A stretch of DNA of 27,233 bases. Origin: Baffinella frigidus. Lineage: Eukaryota; Cryptophyceae; Cryptomonadales; Baffinellaceae. Below, piece after piece: positions 24,901 to 27,233 of the stretch (position 1 is its first letter; each line of letters starts with the position of its first letter). The DNA is taken from the NCBI GenBank assembly GCA_026770585.1, contig MU646511.1:397744-424976 (forward strand), given 5' to 3'. Made by a program: the position numbers and the translations under genes. The notes beneath the pieces are model-generated. The model was given only the letters and a program-made list of their open reading frames with translations. It did not search any database and was not told where the DNA came from.

Positions 24901-26599
24901 ACGAACCCCTGACCCCGAAACCCGCAACCGAATACCTAAACCCCAAAACCTGAAATCCCAAATACTAAAAAACCTAAATACCTGAAACCAGAAAACCCTA
25001 AAACCCAGATGACCGCAGGTACTGGAGGTGCACAACGCGGCAGGCGCGGTCAGCCTCGAGTGGATCGCCCAGGTGTCAACTCTAACCCCTAATCTCTTGA
25101 CCCGAAAGCCGGACTCCAAAACGCTAAACCCGAATTCAGACACCCGAAAACCAAAAACCGAAACCTGAGCTCCAAACCTCTAACCCCCAACCCCTTATCT
25201 CCAACCCCCAACCCCTAATCTCCAACCCCCAACCCCTAATCCTTGGTCCCTAATTTCTAAACCTCAAACATCAAACCGCAAATCATGAACGCTAAAGTGC
25301 AAACCGCAACGCGGCAGACGGCAGGCGTGAAGGCATGGATGTTCCCCCCTGGCGCAGAGGTGGTTCTCTGCCCGCCGCCGCCACGCCTGGTACACCCTAG
25401 CTCTGCCTCATTCTATTTCGGCTGACCAATTCGGTGAGCCCGTTTTCGTTCCCGCTCGGGTGTGCGGTGCAAATTCGAATTTGTACCGCCTACCCAACAC
25501 GTCAACTTGCGGATAGTCGGACAGTCGACCAGAATGAGGCATAGATAGGCTCCTCTGCGAGGCGCCGCCGCGCCTCAAACCCGAAACGCAAAATGTGAAA
25601 CACGAAACCCCTATACCCTAAACCCTAAACCCTGAACCCGAAACCCCAAACCTTAAACCCTGAACCCTAAACACTAAACATGAAACCCTAAACCCTAAGC
25701 ACGAAGCCTCAACCCCTAAACAATAAAAGCCAAAAACCCAACCCCCAACCCCCAAACTCCAAACGAGGTGGTGACAGAGGCGGGGCCCGTTCTCCTGTTC
25801 TCAACCCTCGATCCTCAACCCTAGCGCCAACACACTCACACCAAACAGCAAACACCCAACACGAAAGCAGGCGTCGACAGAGGCAGGCTTCACCAAACTC
25901 CAAACCAGGAGGTGACAGAGGGCCCGTGCTCCTGCTCTCCACGGAGAGCTACATGCACTCAATATATCGATTCGTTCATTATTATTTACCCCGAGTTTAT
26001 TAATCATTACTGCTCACCGCGGAGAGCAATCATTGCCCCATGGGGCATTTATTTGTACCGGGATGAGCGTATTTTCCTGTAATAAACGTCGCTATTGTTT
26101 TCTGGCGGTAATAAACGTCGCTGTTGTTTCCCGGTGGTAATAAACGTCGCTGTTGTTTTTCGGTGGTAACAAGTAGCGGCATTGATTTCAGGTGTCAACT
26201 GACGCGGGGCCCGTGCTCCTGCTCCAAGCGCGCGTCGAGGCCCACTTTGCCCCGACCCTGCTCGAGTCCCTGCACCGCAACAAGGGCGGCGAGGGGGGCG
26301 TGCGTGTGGAAGAGGCCTCCGAGCGGTCCCGAGGCTCTGGCGATACAACCCCCGGAGTGACGTTACACGAGGGGTCCCAGAGAGGCGGGGTTGCGACCAA
26401 CCCCAGAGAGGCGGGGTTGCGACCAACCCAACCCCAGAGAGGCGGGGTTGCGTCGTCCCGAGGCGGGCCTGTGCCCCCCCGAGGCGCGCAGGGGGGGGGG
26501 GTCAAAGAGGAGGAGGAGGAGGAGGAGTTCCTGCCATCGTCGGAGATCCCCGATAAAGAGGACGTGTCTCACGGGGTGCCGCCCCTCATCCTATTCTCC
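9431..26599 (+). CDS. Long multi-exon gene: coiled coil plus C-terminal ADP-ribosyltransferase-like domain
   Basis: Gene-level proposal from exons read by eye. The exons from 15321 to 26599 (listed separately) are mutually phase-compatible and give about 658 codons. They comprise a leucine-zipper/coiled-coil segment, an Ala/Leu-rich helical middle, a Gly/Ala linker and a divergent ART fold. Candidate exons from 9431 to 14188 extend it upstream, but no joining exon from phase 1 to phase 0 was found before 15321, so two genes are possible. Introns are long, filled with CCCTAAA-type repeats and partial exon copies. The stop codon was not located: either splicing continues past 26600 or the frame reads through to TAA at 26966. 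The ART fold transfers ADP-ribose from NAD in active members. Here the catalytic motifs are altered, so a pseudoenzyme or binding role is more likely. Confidence 0.55.
9580..9870. other. Unassigned open stretch after exon 1
   Basis: After an acceptor-like TCATCAG the plus frame is open, with VFYALDGRLDGRLCAATAG, then becomes unconvincing. It may be a short exon ending before about 9670. No family is recognised. Confidence 0.25.
9942..10340. repeat. Telomere-like arrays with orientation switch
   Basis: CCCTCAACCC/CCCTAACCC units (about 9942-10025), then a G-rich inverse (about 10097-10131), then C-rich units again (10205-10336). A possible small exon (SKSLRRAARREAGG, 10157-10201) sits between them after GGTGCAG, with GTAAAC as donor. 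Confidence 0.7.
10516..10593 (+). CDS. Exon: basic/charged coiled-coil segment
   Basis: 26 codons between GCGGCAG| and CAG|GTACTG, phase 0 at both ends: GDAFRKRRASIERIENAQRH then AASQAQ. Charged helical composition with clear coding character amid non-coding sequence. Confidence 0.65.
10600..10790. other. Possible small foldback sequence
   Basis: GCATGCCCACCT near 10617 is mirrored by AGGTGGGCACGC near 10768-10780. The intervening 150 bp is non-coding. It may be another short inverted-repeat element, with weaker ends than the named families. Confidence 0.35.
10861..11215. repeat. Telomere-like arrays flanking a small exon
   Basis: CCCTAAA-type units, with CGCTAAA and TCTAAAC variants, interrupted by the candidate exon 10963-11005. 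Confidence 0.8.
10963..11005 (+). CDS. Candidate exon: acidic helical segment
   Basis: AAGCAG|GAAGAG ... TTGCGCG|GTAAAC encodes EEEAAFFMGSDLLR plus one base (phase 0 in, phase 1 out). Small, but both splice sites are good and it follows naturally from 10516-10593. Confidence 0.5.
11211..11640. other. Candidate exon with two degenerate copies
   Basis: Around 11221-11268 one frame reads ERRSSDPGMALPPQDQ, ending CAG|GC. The segment CTCTCCCGCCGCAAGACCAG (about 11251-11268) recurs near 11397 and, more diverged, near 11590 (TCCCGGCGCAAGAGCAG). Reading frame and boundaries are not settled. The rest is telomere-like sequence. Confidence 0.35.
11935..11987 (+). CDS. Candidate exon, frame ambiguous
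   Basis: CAACAG|GCAAAT ... CCAGCAG|GTGATG. Entered in phase 1 it reads KSRRGASSELFRGFSQQ and leaves in phase 0; entered in phase 0 it reads ANPDEGQAASYSGVSAS. The first suits a preceding phase-1 exon. Related GGGGTTTC.GC segments follow at about 12109 and 12307. Confidence 0.45.
11999..12300. repeat. AT-rich minisatellite (TATAGTATATCC units)
   Basis: Imperfect tandem units of about 13-15 bp, CTATAGTATATCCT and variants, in an otherwise GC-balanced intron. They are interrupted by a segment (12085-12145) resembling the upstream exon 11935-11987. Confidence 0.8.
12350..12780. other. Unique intronic sequence with a short direct repeat
   Basis: No exon recognised. TGGATATCCAATCAATTGGG (12494) recurs as TGGGTATCCAATAAATTGGG (12578), about 85 bp apart. 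Otherwise nothing notable. Confidence 0.4.
12860..12920 (+). CDS. Candidate exon, duplicated downstream
   Basis: GAAACAG|GGGGGC ... GGCATCG|GTAACC. One frame reads GGDVYGQRQRAALERGIRGI (phase 0 to 1); another reads GAMFMVNGSARRSSGVSEAS (phase 2 to 0). The last 40 bp recur near 13085-13115 with the same GTAACCC donor, and the first 25 bp recur near 12784-12806. Confidence 0.45.
13357..13401 (+). CDS. Candidate exon (ELLRPFMEAWLT)
   Basis: AAGCAG|GCGGGG ... CTGGAG|GTGCTA. In phase 1 it reads GELLRPFMEAWLTG, a good amphipathic helix. A partial copy at about 13573-13606 keeps the same frame (GEAWLDG) and ends GGAG|GCACC. Confidence 0.5.
13807..13854 (+). CDS. Candidate exon (GRSDAALLAHASQSPM)
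   Basis: AAGCAG|GGGCGC ... CCCATG|GTCTGG, 48 nt. The phase-0 reading looks most protein-like, but the neighbouring candidates need phase 1, so its use is uncertain. Confidence 0.35.
14138..14188 (+). CDS. Candidate exon (EEAELDIRVCVACGRR)
   Basis: AAGCAG|GGGAGG ... AGGCGCG|GTACCA, 51 nt, phase 1 in and out, compatible with 13357-13401. Short related pieces (GGGTCGAGGGCG, TTACCACCA) follow at about 14274-14296. Confidence 0.45.
14457..15155. repeat. ~18 bp minisatellite in two blocks
   Basis: Units such as CTCTACAATACTTGTACG occur tandemly at about 14457-14680 and again at about 15075-15153. Unrelated sequence and a family C foldback element lie between the blocks. Variants ACGTGTACG and ACGGGTACG alternate. 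Confidence 0.8.
14802..14912. mobile_element. Foldback (MITE-like) element, family C, copy 1
   Basis: CTGCCTCAGTAAAACTGGGC at the left; TTGAGGCAGAG at the right is its inverted end. The interior AAAACACATTTAGA and GTAGAAAAG are shared with 17355-17478. Confidence 0.75.
15321..15404 (+). CDS. Exon: basic stretch and start of leucine zipper
   Basis: GGGTAG|GTGGCG ... CTCATG|GTACCC, 28 codons, phase 0. A basic run (SKRRSNKK) precedes VERENQSLRISVAQLM. With the next exon, Val, Leu, Leu and Leu fall exactly seven residues apart, as in bZIP zippers, including the common E-N-x-x-L-R arrangement. The bZIP basic-region asparagine is not seen, so a plain coiled coil is equally possible. Confidence 0.7.
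15426..15468. other. Assembly gap (43 N)
   Basis: 43 undetermined bases in telomere-like sequence, within the intron after the leucine-zipper exon. Confidence 0.99.
15469..15900. repeat. Telomere-like intron with two partial exon copies
   Basis: CCCTAAA-type units at 15469-15590 and 15786-15850. The exon start GTGCAG|GACGCGAACAC appears at 15630 and 15863, before the full-length exon at 16032. Both copies decay within about 10-25 bp. Confidence 0.75.
16032..16133 (+). CDS. Exon: coiled-coil continuation
   Basis: CTGCAG|GACGCG ... GACCAG|GTTCCA, 34 codons, phase 0. It reads DANTQLRAQNAAQDADREWY, then VARHEQERNSVDDQ, continuing the zipper heptads. The next 3' sequence, GCTCCGCCTCA, is the end of a family C element, so the element begins about 5 bp after the donor. 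Confidence 0.8.
16137..16250. mobile_element. Family C element, partial, directly after a donor site
   Basis: AGCTCCGCCTCACTGG ... GACTATTCTTAAGTTGACAT ... GCGGTACAAATTCGTCAA match the left part of 17498-17630. The right terminal repeat is not clear. Confidence 0.55.
16521..16595 (+). pseudogene. Upstream copy of the next coiled-coil exon (echo or alternative exon)
   Basis: CCCCAG|GTTGGTCACC opens a frame VGHLSWQLAALLGIRQAQNL, matching VEQLSRQLAALLGIRQAQNL of exon 17046-17207. About 53 of 67 bases agree, and roughly half the differences are synonymous. The frame stays open through ADIT|GTTTTG, a plausible phase-0 donor. It is either a usable alternative exon or a recent relic. Confidence 0.6.
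16796..17045. mobile_element. Family D foldback element ending at a splice acceptor
   Basis: 250 bp with about 37 bp inverted ends (about 33 matches): CTGCGTTGATTGTAGATTTT at the left, the complement of AAATCTACAATAAACGCAG at the right. The right end coincides with the acceptor AACGCAG|GTGGAG of exon 17046, so the terminal repeat supplies the AG. It shares interior sequence with 6152-6489 in the other gene. This is the arrangement of an introner-like element. Confidence 0.8.
17046..17207 (+). CDS. Exon: coiled coil and hydrophobic segment
   Basis: 54 codons, phase 0, from ACGCAG| to CCTAAG|GTTTTC. VEQLSRQLAALLGIRQAQNL, then QEAIAIVSSPKNGGHL and GGYLRAAFDALAPK. The first half continues the coiled coil; the second looks like a Gly-rich loop and helix. 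No family recognised for this part. Confidence 0.8.
17355..17478. mobile_element. Foldback (MITE-like) element, family C, copy 2
   Basis: Ends CTAGCTCTGTCTCAAGTAG and TGCTCAGGCAGAGCTAG are inverted repeats, 124 bp in all. The interior matches 14802-14912. Confidence 0.8.
17498..17630. mobile_element. Foldback (MITE-like) element, family C, copy 3
   Basis: GCTCTGCCTCACTCAAGTTG at the left and AATAGAATGAGACAGAGC at the right, only about 20 bp from copy 2. The interior GCGGTACGAATCCGTCAA is shared with 16137-16250 and 25397-25548. Confidence 0.75.
17909..18095. mobile_element. Foldback (MITE-like) element, family B, copy 2
   Basis: CCACACGAAAATGCTAGAGG at the left; CCTCCAGCATTCTCGAGTGG at the right as the inverted end. 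About 187 bp, ending 26 bp before exon 18122. Confidence 0.8.
18122..18202 (+). CDS. Exon: helical segment (SGLDAGGLAEATKRLG...)
   Basis: GAGTCAG|AGTGGG ... ACTGAG|GTGCAA, 27 codons, phase 0: SGLDAGGLAEATKRLGAPRL, then SHVEATE. A partial copy with the same frame (GLDAGGS) lies at about 17788-17811. Confidence 0.7.
18205..18775. repeat. Telomere-like arrays on either side of exon 18428
   Basis: CCCCAAACC-type units (18205-18420) and nearly perfect CCCTAAA units (18570-18665), the purest run in this gene. Confidence 0.85.
18428..18475 (+). CDS. Exon (ALRSLDRDKDERLTFL)
   Basis: AACCAG|GCGCTG ... TTCCTG|GTCCTA, 16 codons, phase 0. Charged helix with both splice sites present. Confidence 0.65.
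18780..18869 (+). CDS. Exon: helical segment (EFSRVSEVVPAARVPPEKLA...)
   Basis: CTCGCAG|GAGTTT ... TCCCAG|GTGCAA, 30 codons, phase 0. It continues LFLESVSCSQ. Strong coding character, immediately followed by G-rich telomere-like units. Confidence 0.8.
19023..19300 (+). pseudogene. Two degenerate copies of exon 19434-19514
   Basis: Copy 1 (about 19036-19118) and copy 2 (19216-19293) share GGCATCGAGCAGCGGG/GGCATGAAGCAGC and CTCCCGCG(C/T)CTTTC with the exon, each preceded by GCAG|G. Copy 2 has TGA in frame after VLAAALA. Copy 1 is frame-disrupted near its start. Confidence 0.7.
19434..19514 (+). CDS. Exon (VLAEALASSSGSSLPRLSDL...)
   Basis: TATGTAG|GTGCTT ... GAGCAG|GTTCGA, 27 codons, phase 0, ending ASLSEEQ. 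It is the third and only intact member of a three-copy series. Confidence 0.75.
19623..19719 (+). CDS. Candidate exon with non-canonical donor
   Basis: ACACAG|ATCACA opens ITVACHSAAGVLAPLLCDSL and continues PRLLHATLLPPT. Good coding character, but the end is CAACAG|GAAACA, with no GT. A GA donor, as reported in some dinoflagellates, would fit. A partial copy follows at about 19827-19877. Confidence 0.45.
19972..20042 (+). CDS. Candidate exon, related to 19623-19719
   Basis: CAGCAG|GGTACA in phase 1 reads YSAAAGDPFTLPPLRRLLAG, then SNK, ending AAG|GAACCC (again GA). It aligns loosely with HSAAGVLAPLL...LPRLLHA of 19623-19719, and the phases fit (1 in, 0 out). It may be a second exon or a third copy. 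Confidence 0.4.
20088..20162 (+). CDS. Exon: Gly/Ala-rich segment
   Basis: GCTGCAG|GGGCTG ... CCCGCG|GTGCAA, 25 codons, phase 0: GLAWGGGRAFGMAAANSVAW, then LGHPA. Confidence 0.65.
20360..20760. other. Intron with exon-like copies and G-rich telomeric fragments
   Basis: GGGCTGCGATGGA occurs at about 20371 and 20536, followed by GA..CGTACGCGCGCC and GAGGATGCATGCGCGCC. The second shares the GEDA-coding segment with exon 20849-20914, so both look like degenerate copies. Short GTTTAGGG-like fragments occur at 20620-20720. Confidence 0.45.
20849..20914 (+). CDS. Exon (GGEDAQRHFKTCRWGPSGEC...)
   Basis: TTGGCAG|GGCGGG ... TACCAG|GTGCTT, 22 codons, phase 0, ending YQ. Cys- and Trp-bearing segment of unknown role. 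Confidence 0.65.
20915..21434. other. Intron, mostly unique sequence
   Basis: Contains ACCACCCCTACGATAGC and GCAAAAAGGTGGT (an imperfect inverted repeat near 21020-21050), a short GGGTTCAGG array (21165-21205) and, from about 21375, family C sequence (CTCTGCGTCAG ... CTATCCTGAAGTTGACATG) running to the next exon. Confidence 0.5.
21435..21501 (+). CDS. Exon: pre-ART segment (SRALDEWLFATVKEEDWPSH...)
   Basis: GTGGGCAG|TCGCGG ... CTGCATG|GTCAAC, 22 codons plus one base (phase 0 in, 1 out). The frame continues perfectly into 21954. The acceptor lies in or beside family C sequence. Confidence 0.75.
21675..21815 (+). pseudogene. Two partial copies of exon 21954-22034 with its CT-rich acceptor
   Basis: AGTAACCAATCTCTGTCTC ... 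CTCAGCAAAGGTGC (to about 21702) and CTCTCTCAGCGAAAATGCTT ... CGGAGGAAGGAAGCAGC (about 21762-21805) repeat the polypyrimidine tract, the CAG|CGAAA acceptor and, in the second, the RRRKEAA-coding part. Confidence 0.7.
21954..22034 (+). CDS. Exon: first helix of the ART-like domain
   Basis: CTCTCAG|CGAAAG ... GCTACAG|GTTTGA, 81 nt, phase 1 in and out. KEVRRRKEAARALLTIEEVA, then ALRLAT. The stretch LTIEEVAALRLATGP (ending in the next exon) matches the N-terminal 'LT.EE..ALR..TG' helix typical of algal/protist ADP-ribosyltransferase domains. A (CT)n tract of about 50 bp precedes it. Confidence 0.8.
22303..22350 (+). pseudogene. Upstream copy of exon 22440-22505 (echo or alternative exon)
   Basis: CGGCAG|GCCCAATGAG gives PMREVYNLFLRPHS against PMREVYNLVLRSHT in the exon. 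Most base differences are synonymous (AGA/CGA, AAC/AAT, CTT/CTC). No GT donor was found before the sequence dissolves into CCCTCAACC units. Confidence 0.65.
22440..22505 (+). CDS. Exon: ART-like domain, second segment
   Basis: GTTGCAG|GCCCAA ... TCCGTCG|GTAATC, phase 1 in and out: GPMREVYNLVLRSHTSSNVP, then SV. In ART domains this is the region after the TG turn leading into the helix bundle. Confidence 0.8.
22510..22925. repeat. Telomere-variant minisatellite (CCCTATA / CCCTGTA)
   Basis: About 59 seven-base units, first CCCTATA-rich and from about 22845 an almost pure CCCTGTA run. It lies within the intron between two ART exons. The 240-codon open frame across it is a by-product of a stop-free repeat. 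Confidence 0.9.
22930..23530. other. Intron with dispersed repeat and two exon copies
   Basis: Bases 22978-23090 resemble 2931-3060. Partial copies of the next exon lie at 23183-23232 (frame lost) and 23379-23450 (frame intact: DNRYGATLRILISALAKF). Between them is a run of GGA(C/G)(A/G)TATGG-like units (23280-23350). Confidence 0.55.
23531..23606 (+). CDS. Exon: ART-like domain, third segment
   Basis: GTGGCAG|GGGACA ... TCCCGG|GTTCAG, 76 nt, phase 1 in, phase 2 out: DNRYGATLRVLVSALAKLSS, then TLAP. It corresponds to the helix preceding the first catalytic strand in ART domains. Confidence 0.8.
23761..23962 (+). CDS. Exon: in-frame 10-residue repeats leading to ART motif 1
   Basis: ACCAG|GTCCGA ... 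GGCGCG|GTATTC, 202 nt, phase 2 in, 0 out. Five imperfect 30 bp repeats encode GSEAGPSPQN-type units; the exon then reads RCPVLYIALAGGA. The position of the motif-1 arginine (YRG in active ARTs) is occupied by Ile (YIA). The repeats form a disordered insertion before this strand. Confidence 0.8.
23970..24172. repeat. Telomere-like array
   Basis: CCCTGAA and CCCTAAA units, C-rich strand on plus, up to the next acceptor. Confidence 0.85.
24173..24256 (+). CDS. Exon: ART-like domain, motif 2 region
   Basis: CCCCAG|GTACCC ... GTGCAG|GTGCAG, 28 codons, phase 0: VPGGLASTGGARGAVDTGLL, then LATEDLVQ. The usual Ser-Thr-Ser/Thr motif of the ART core aligns with LAT, so its serine is absent. Confidence 0.75.
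24260..24440. repeat. G-rich telomere-variant array (GGGGTTA)
   Basis: About 20 GGGGTTA units on the plus strand, opposite in orientation to most arrays in this gene. Confidence 0.9.
24664..24738 (+). CDS. Exon: ART-like domain linker
   Basis: GCGGCAG|GCAGTG ... CCTACG|GTTGTT, 25 codons, phase 0: AVVVAVAAGQGDTEGGDAIA, then DHLPT. Confidence 0.7.
24740..25018. repeat. Telomere-like array
   Basis: CCCTCAA/CCCTAAA units grading into AACCTAAATACC-like degenerate sequence. Confidence 0.8.
25019..25072 (+). CDS. Exon: ART-like domain core strands
   Basis: CCGCAG|GTACTG ... GCCCAG|GTGTCA, 18 codons, phase 0: VLEVHNAAGAVSLEWIAQ. It aligns with the 'VLE...SL.W.SQ' strands of algal ART domains. Confidence 0.75.
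25318..25389 (+). CDS. Exon: ART-like domain, motif 3 region
   Basis: GCGGCAG|ACGGCA ... CGCCTG|GTACAC, 24 codons, phase 0: TAGVKAWMFPPGAEVVLCPP, then PPRL. The catalytic E-x-E of active ARTs aligns with A-E-V, so both key glutamates appear lost. A partial copy of the 3' end lies at about 25551-25577. Confidence 0.75.
25397..25548. mobile_element. Foldback (MITE-like) element, family C, 8 bp after a donor
   Basis: CTAGCTCTGCCTCATTCT at the left, AGAATGAGGCATAGATAG at the right. The centre is a near-perfect 26 bp palindrome around AAATTCGAATTT. It begins 7 bp after the exon end at 25389. Confidence 0.8.
25570..26075 (+). pseudogene. Telomere-like intron with three partial copies of the last exon
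   Basis: GAGGTGGTGACAGAGGCGGG (about 25764), GGCGTCGACAGAGGCAGG (about 25870) and GGAGGTGACAGAGGGCCCGT (about 25908) precede the full exon at 26192 (GTGTCAACTGACGCGGGGCC). The first keeps VTEAGPVLLFS in frame; the third keeps CCCGTGCTCCTGCTC. None has both splice sites. Confidence 0.65.
26076..26191. repeat. Tandem 3' splice-site repeat
   Basis: Four units of about 30 bp, GGTAATAAACGTCGCTGTTG plus a T-rich tail. The last, diverged unit (GGTAACAAGTAGCGGCATTG) ends ATTTCAG| at the acceptor of exon 26192. Confidence 0.8.
26192..26599 (+). CDS. Exon: end of ART-like domain and acidic/low-complexity tail
   Basis: TTTCAG|GTGTCA ... TTCTCC|GTAAAT, 136 codons, phase 0. PVLLLQARVEAHFAPTLLES, then LHRNK, matches the terminal strand and helix of ART domains. 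Then follow Arg/Gly repeats from a 26 bp DNA repeat (AGAGAGGCGGGGTTGCGACC, 26379-26450), a seven-Glu run and SSEIPDKED. If the donor at 26600 is not used, the frame runs on to TAA at 26966 through a family B element. Confidence 0.7.
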
Positions 26600-26743
26600 G
26601 TAAATCCATTGATTCATTGCGTCTCGGCAACGAAAATTACGCCACACTTGGATCATACGAGTAATAGTAACGCGTTTGTGCAGCAAATTTCGTTGCGCCA
26701 AAAACAATTAATCAATACGCGCACGCTTGGAGGAGCCGCCCCT

Positions 26744-26917
26744 CCACTCGAGATCGCTGGGGCCCCCTATTTACATGTGGGGTTGAAGGATATGTACCAG
26801 AATTCAGGACACCACTCCGCATTTTCTTGGGGGTCGTGCCAAACTTGCGAAAATTACTACACATCCGCAAAACGTTTTTTAAAATTGGGGGCTCCGGCAG
26901 TCTCCACTCTCGAGTGG
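26744..26917. mobile_element. Foldback (MITE-like) element, family B, copy 3
   Basis: CCACTCGAGATCGCTGGGGC at the left; GCAGTCTCCACTCTCGAGTGG-type right end (last 20 bases, inverted). The interior TTTACATGTGGGGTTG matches copies 1 and 2 in inverted orientation. Confidence 0.75.
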
Positions 26918-26989
26918 CTTATCCTGCCAGCTAGAGCGGTTTTCTCGAAAACAATGAAACGATGCTAAAAGGTGACCATGCTGGTACTT

Positions 26990-27139
26990 AGCCGTCAACT
27001 TTTGCCATTGATTTATTGTAACTTTTGCCATTGATTCATTGTCTTCGTGGCCAACAGTTGTGAAAACCGCTCTAGAATGAGAGGGGGAGAGCGAGAGAGA
27101 GAGATGGGGAGGGATAGAGCGAGAGAGAAAGAGAGAGAG

Positions 27140-27170
<31 letters not shown>

Positions 27171-27233
27171 AAGAGTGTGTGTGTGTGTGTAAAAGAGAGA
27201 GACAGCGAGGGGGAGGGAGAGAGAGACCCCTTT
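26990..27233. repeat. Short repeat and GA/GT microsatellites at window end
   Basis: TTTTGCCATTGATTTATTGT is repeated at 26999 and 27025. From 27081 to the end the sequence is (GA)n and (GT)n microsatellite. No gene seen. Confidence 0.85.

Noticed and set aside
26049-26426. 125-codon open frame, minus strand
   Set aside because: Shadow of the last plus-strand exon and of the acceptor repeats; Pro/Arg-rich composition arises from GC-rich repeat.
26600-26968. C-terminal coding continuation of the last exon
   Set aside because: Frame is open to TAA at 26966 but passes straight through a family B foldback element and follows a reasonable donor (TCC|GTAAAT), so it is more likely intron; kept as an alternative in the exon entry.

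Overview
The window looks like nuclear DNA of a unicellular eukaryote, most likely an alga with a repeat-swollen genome. It has spliced genes with GT-AG introns, very low coding density, and kilobases of degenerate telomere-type repeat (CCCTAAA/TTTAGGG and variants such as CCCTGAA, CCCTCAA, CCCTATA) lying inside introns. No bacterial operon, tRNA, rRNA or CRISPR array was seen. A dinoflagellate, prasinophyte or haptophyte would fit; the sequence alone does not decide between them.

Layout. Bases 1-5023 hold no gene I can support: telomere-like arrays, several small inverted-repeat elements and unassigned GC-rich sequence. Bases 5024-8986 (minus strand) hold a clean multi-exon WD40 beta-propeller gene of about 672 codons. 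Five of its exons are each exactly one 42-residue WD40 repeat bounded by phase-0 introns. Bases 8987-9430 are a compact divergent intergenic region. From the ATG at 9431 a plus-strand gene appears to run to at least 26599, as short exons (about 40-400 bp) separated by long introns of telomere-like repeat. The exon chain from 15321 to 26599 is mutually phase-compatible and encodes a leucine-zipper/coiled-coil segment, a helical Ala/Leu-rich middle, and a C-terminal domain that I recognise as a divergent ADP-ribosyltransferase (ART) fold. All three of its catalytic motifs are altered. The chain from 9431 to 14188 is less certain, and I could not find the exon that would join it to 15321.

The most unusual property is that most plus-strand exons are accompanied by one to three partial copies of themselves ('exon echoes'), usually within 80-500 bp and often including the splice-acceptor end, set in telomere-like sequence. 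Some echoes are broken by stops. Others differ from the assigned exon largely at synonymous positions, as expected if both copies had been translated. The WD40 gene shows the same process in tidier form, as tandem exon-plus-intron duplication with one truncated pseudo-exon.

A second theme is several families of short foldback (MITE-like) elements, 100-340 bp with terminal inverted repeats. They are concentrated in introns and several abut splice sites. One (16796-17045) ends exactly at a splice acceptor, so its inverted repeat supplies the AG. This resembles published introner elements, but that assignment is inference.
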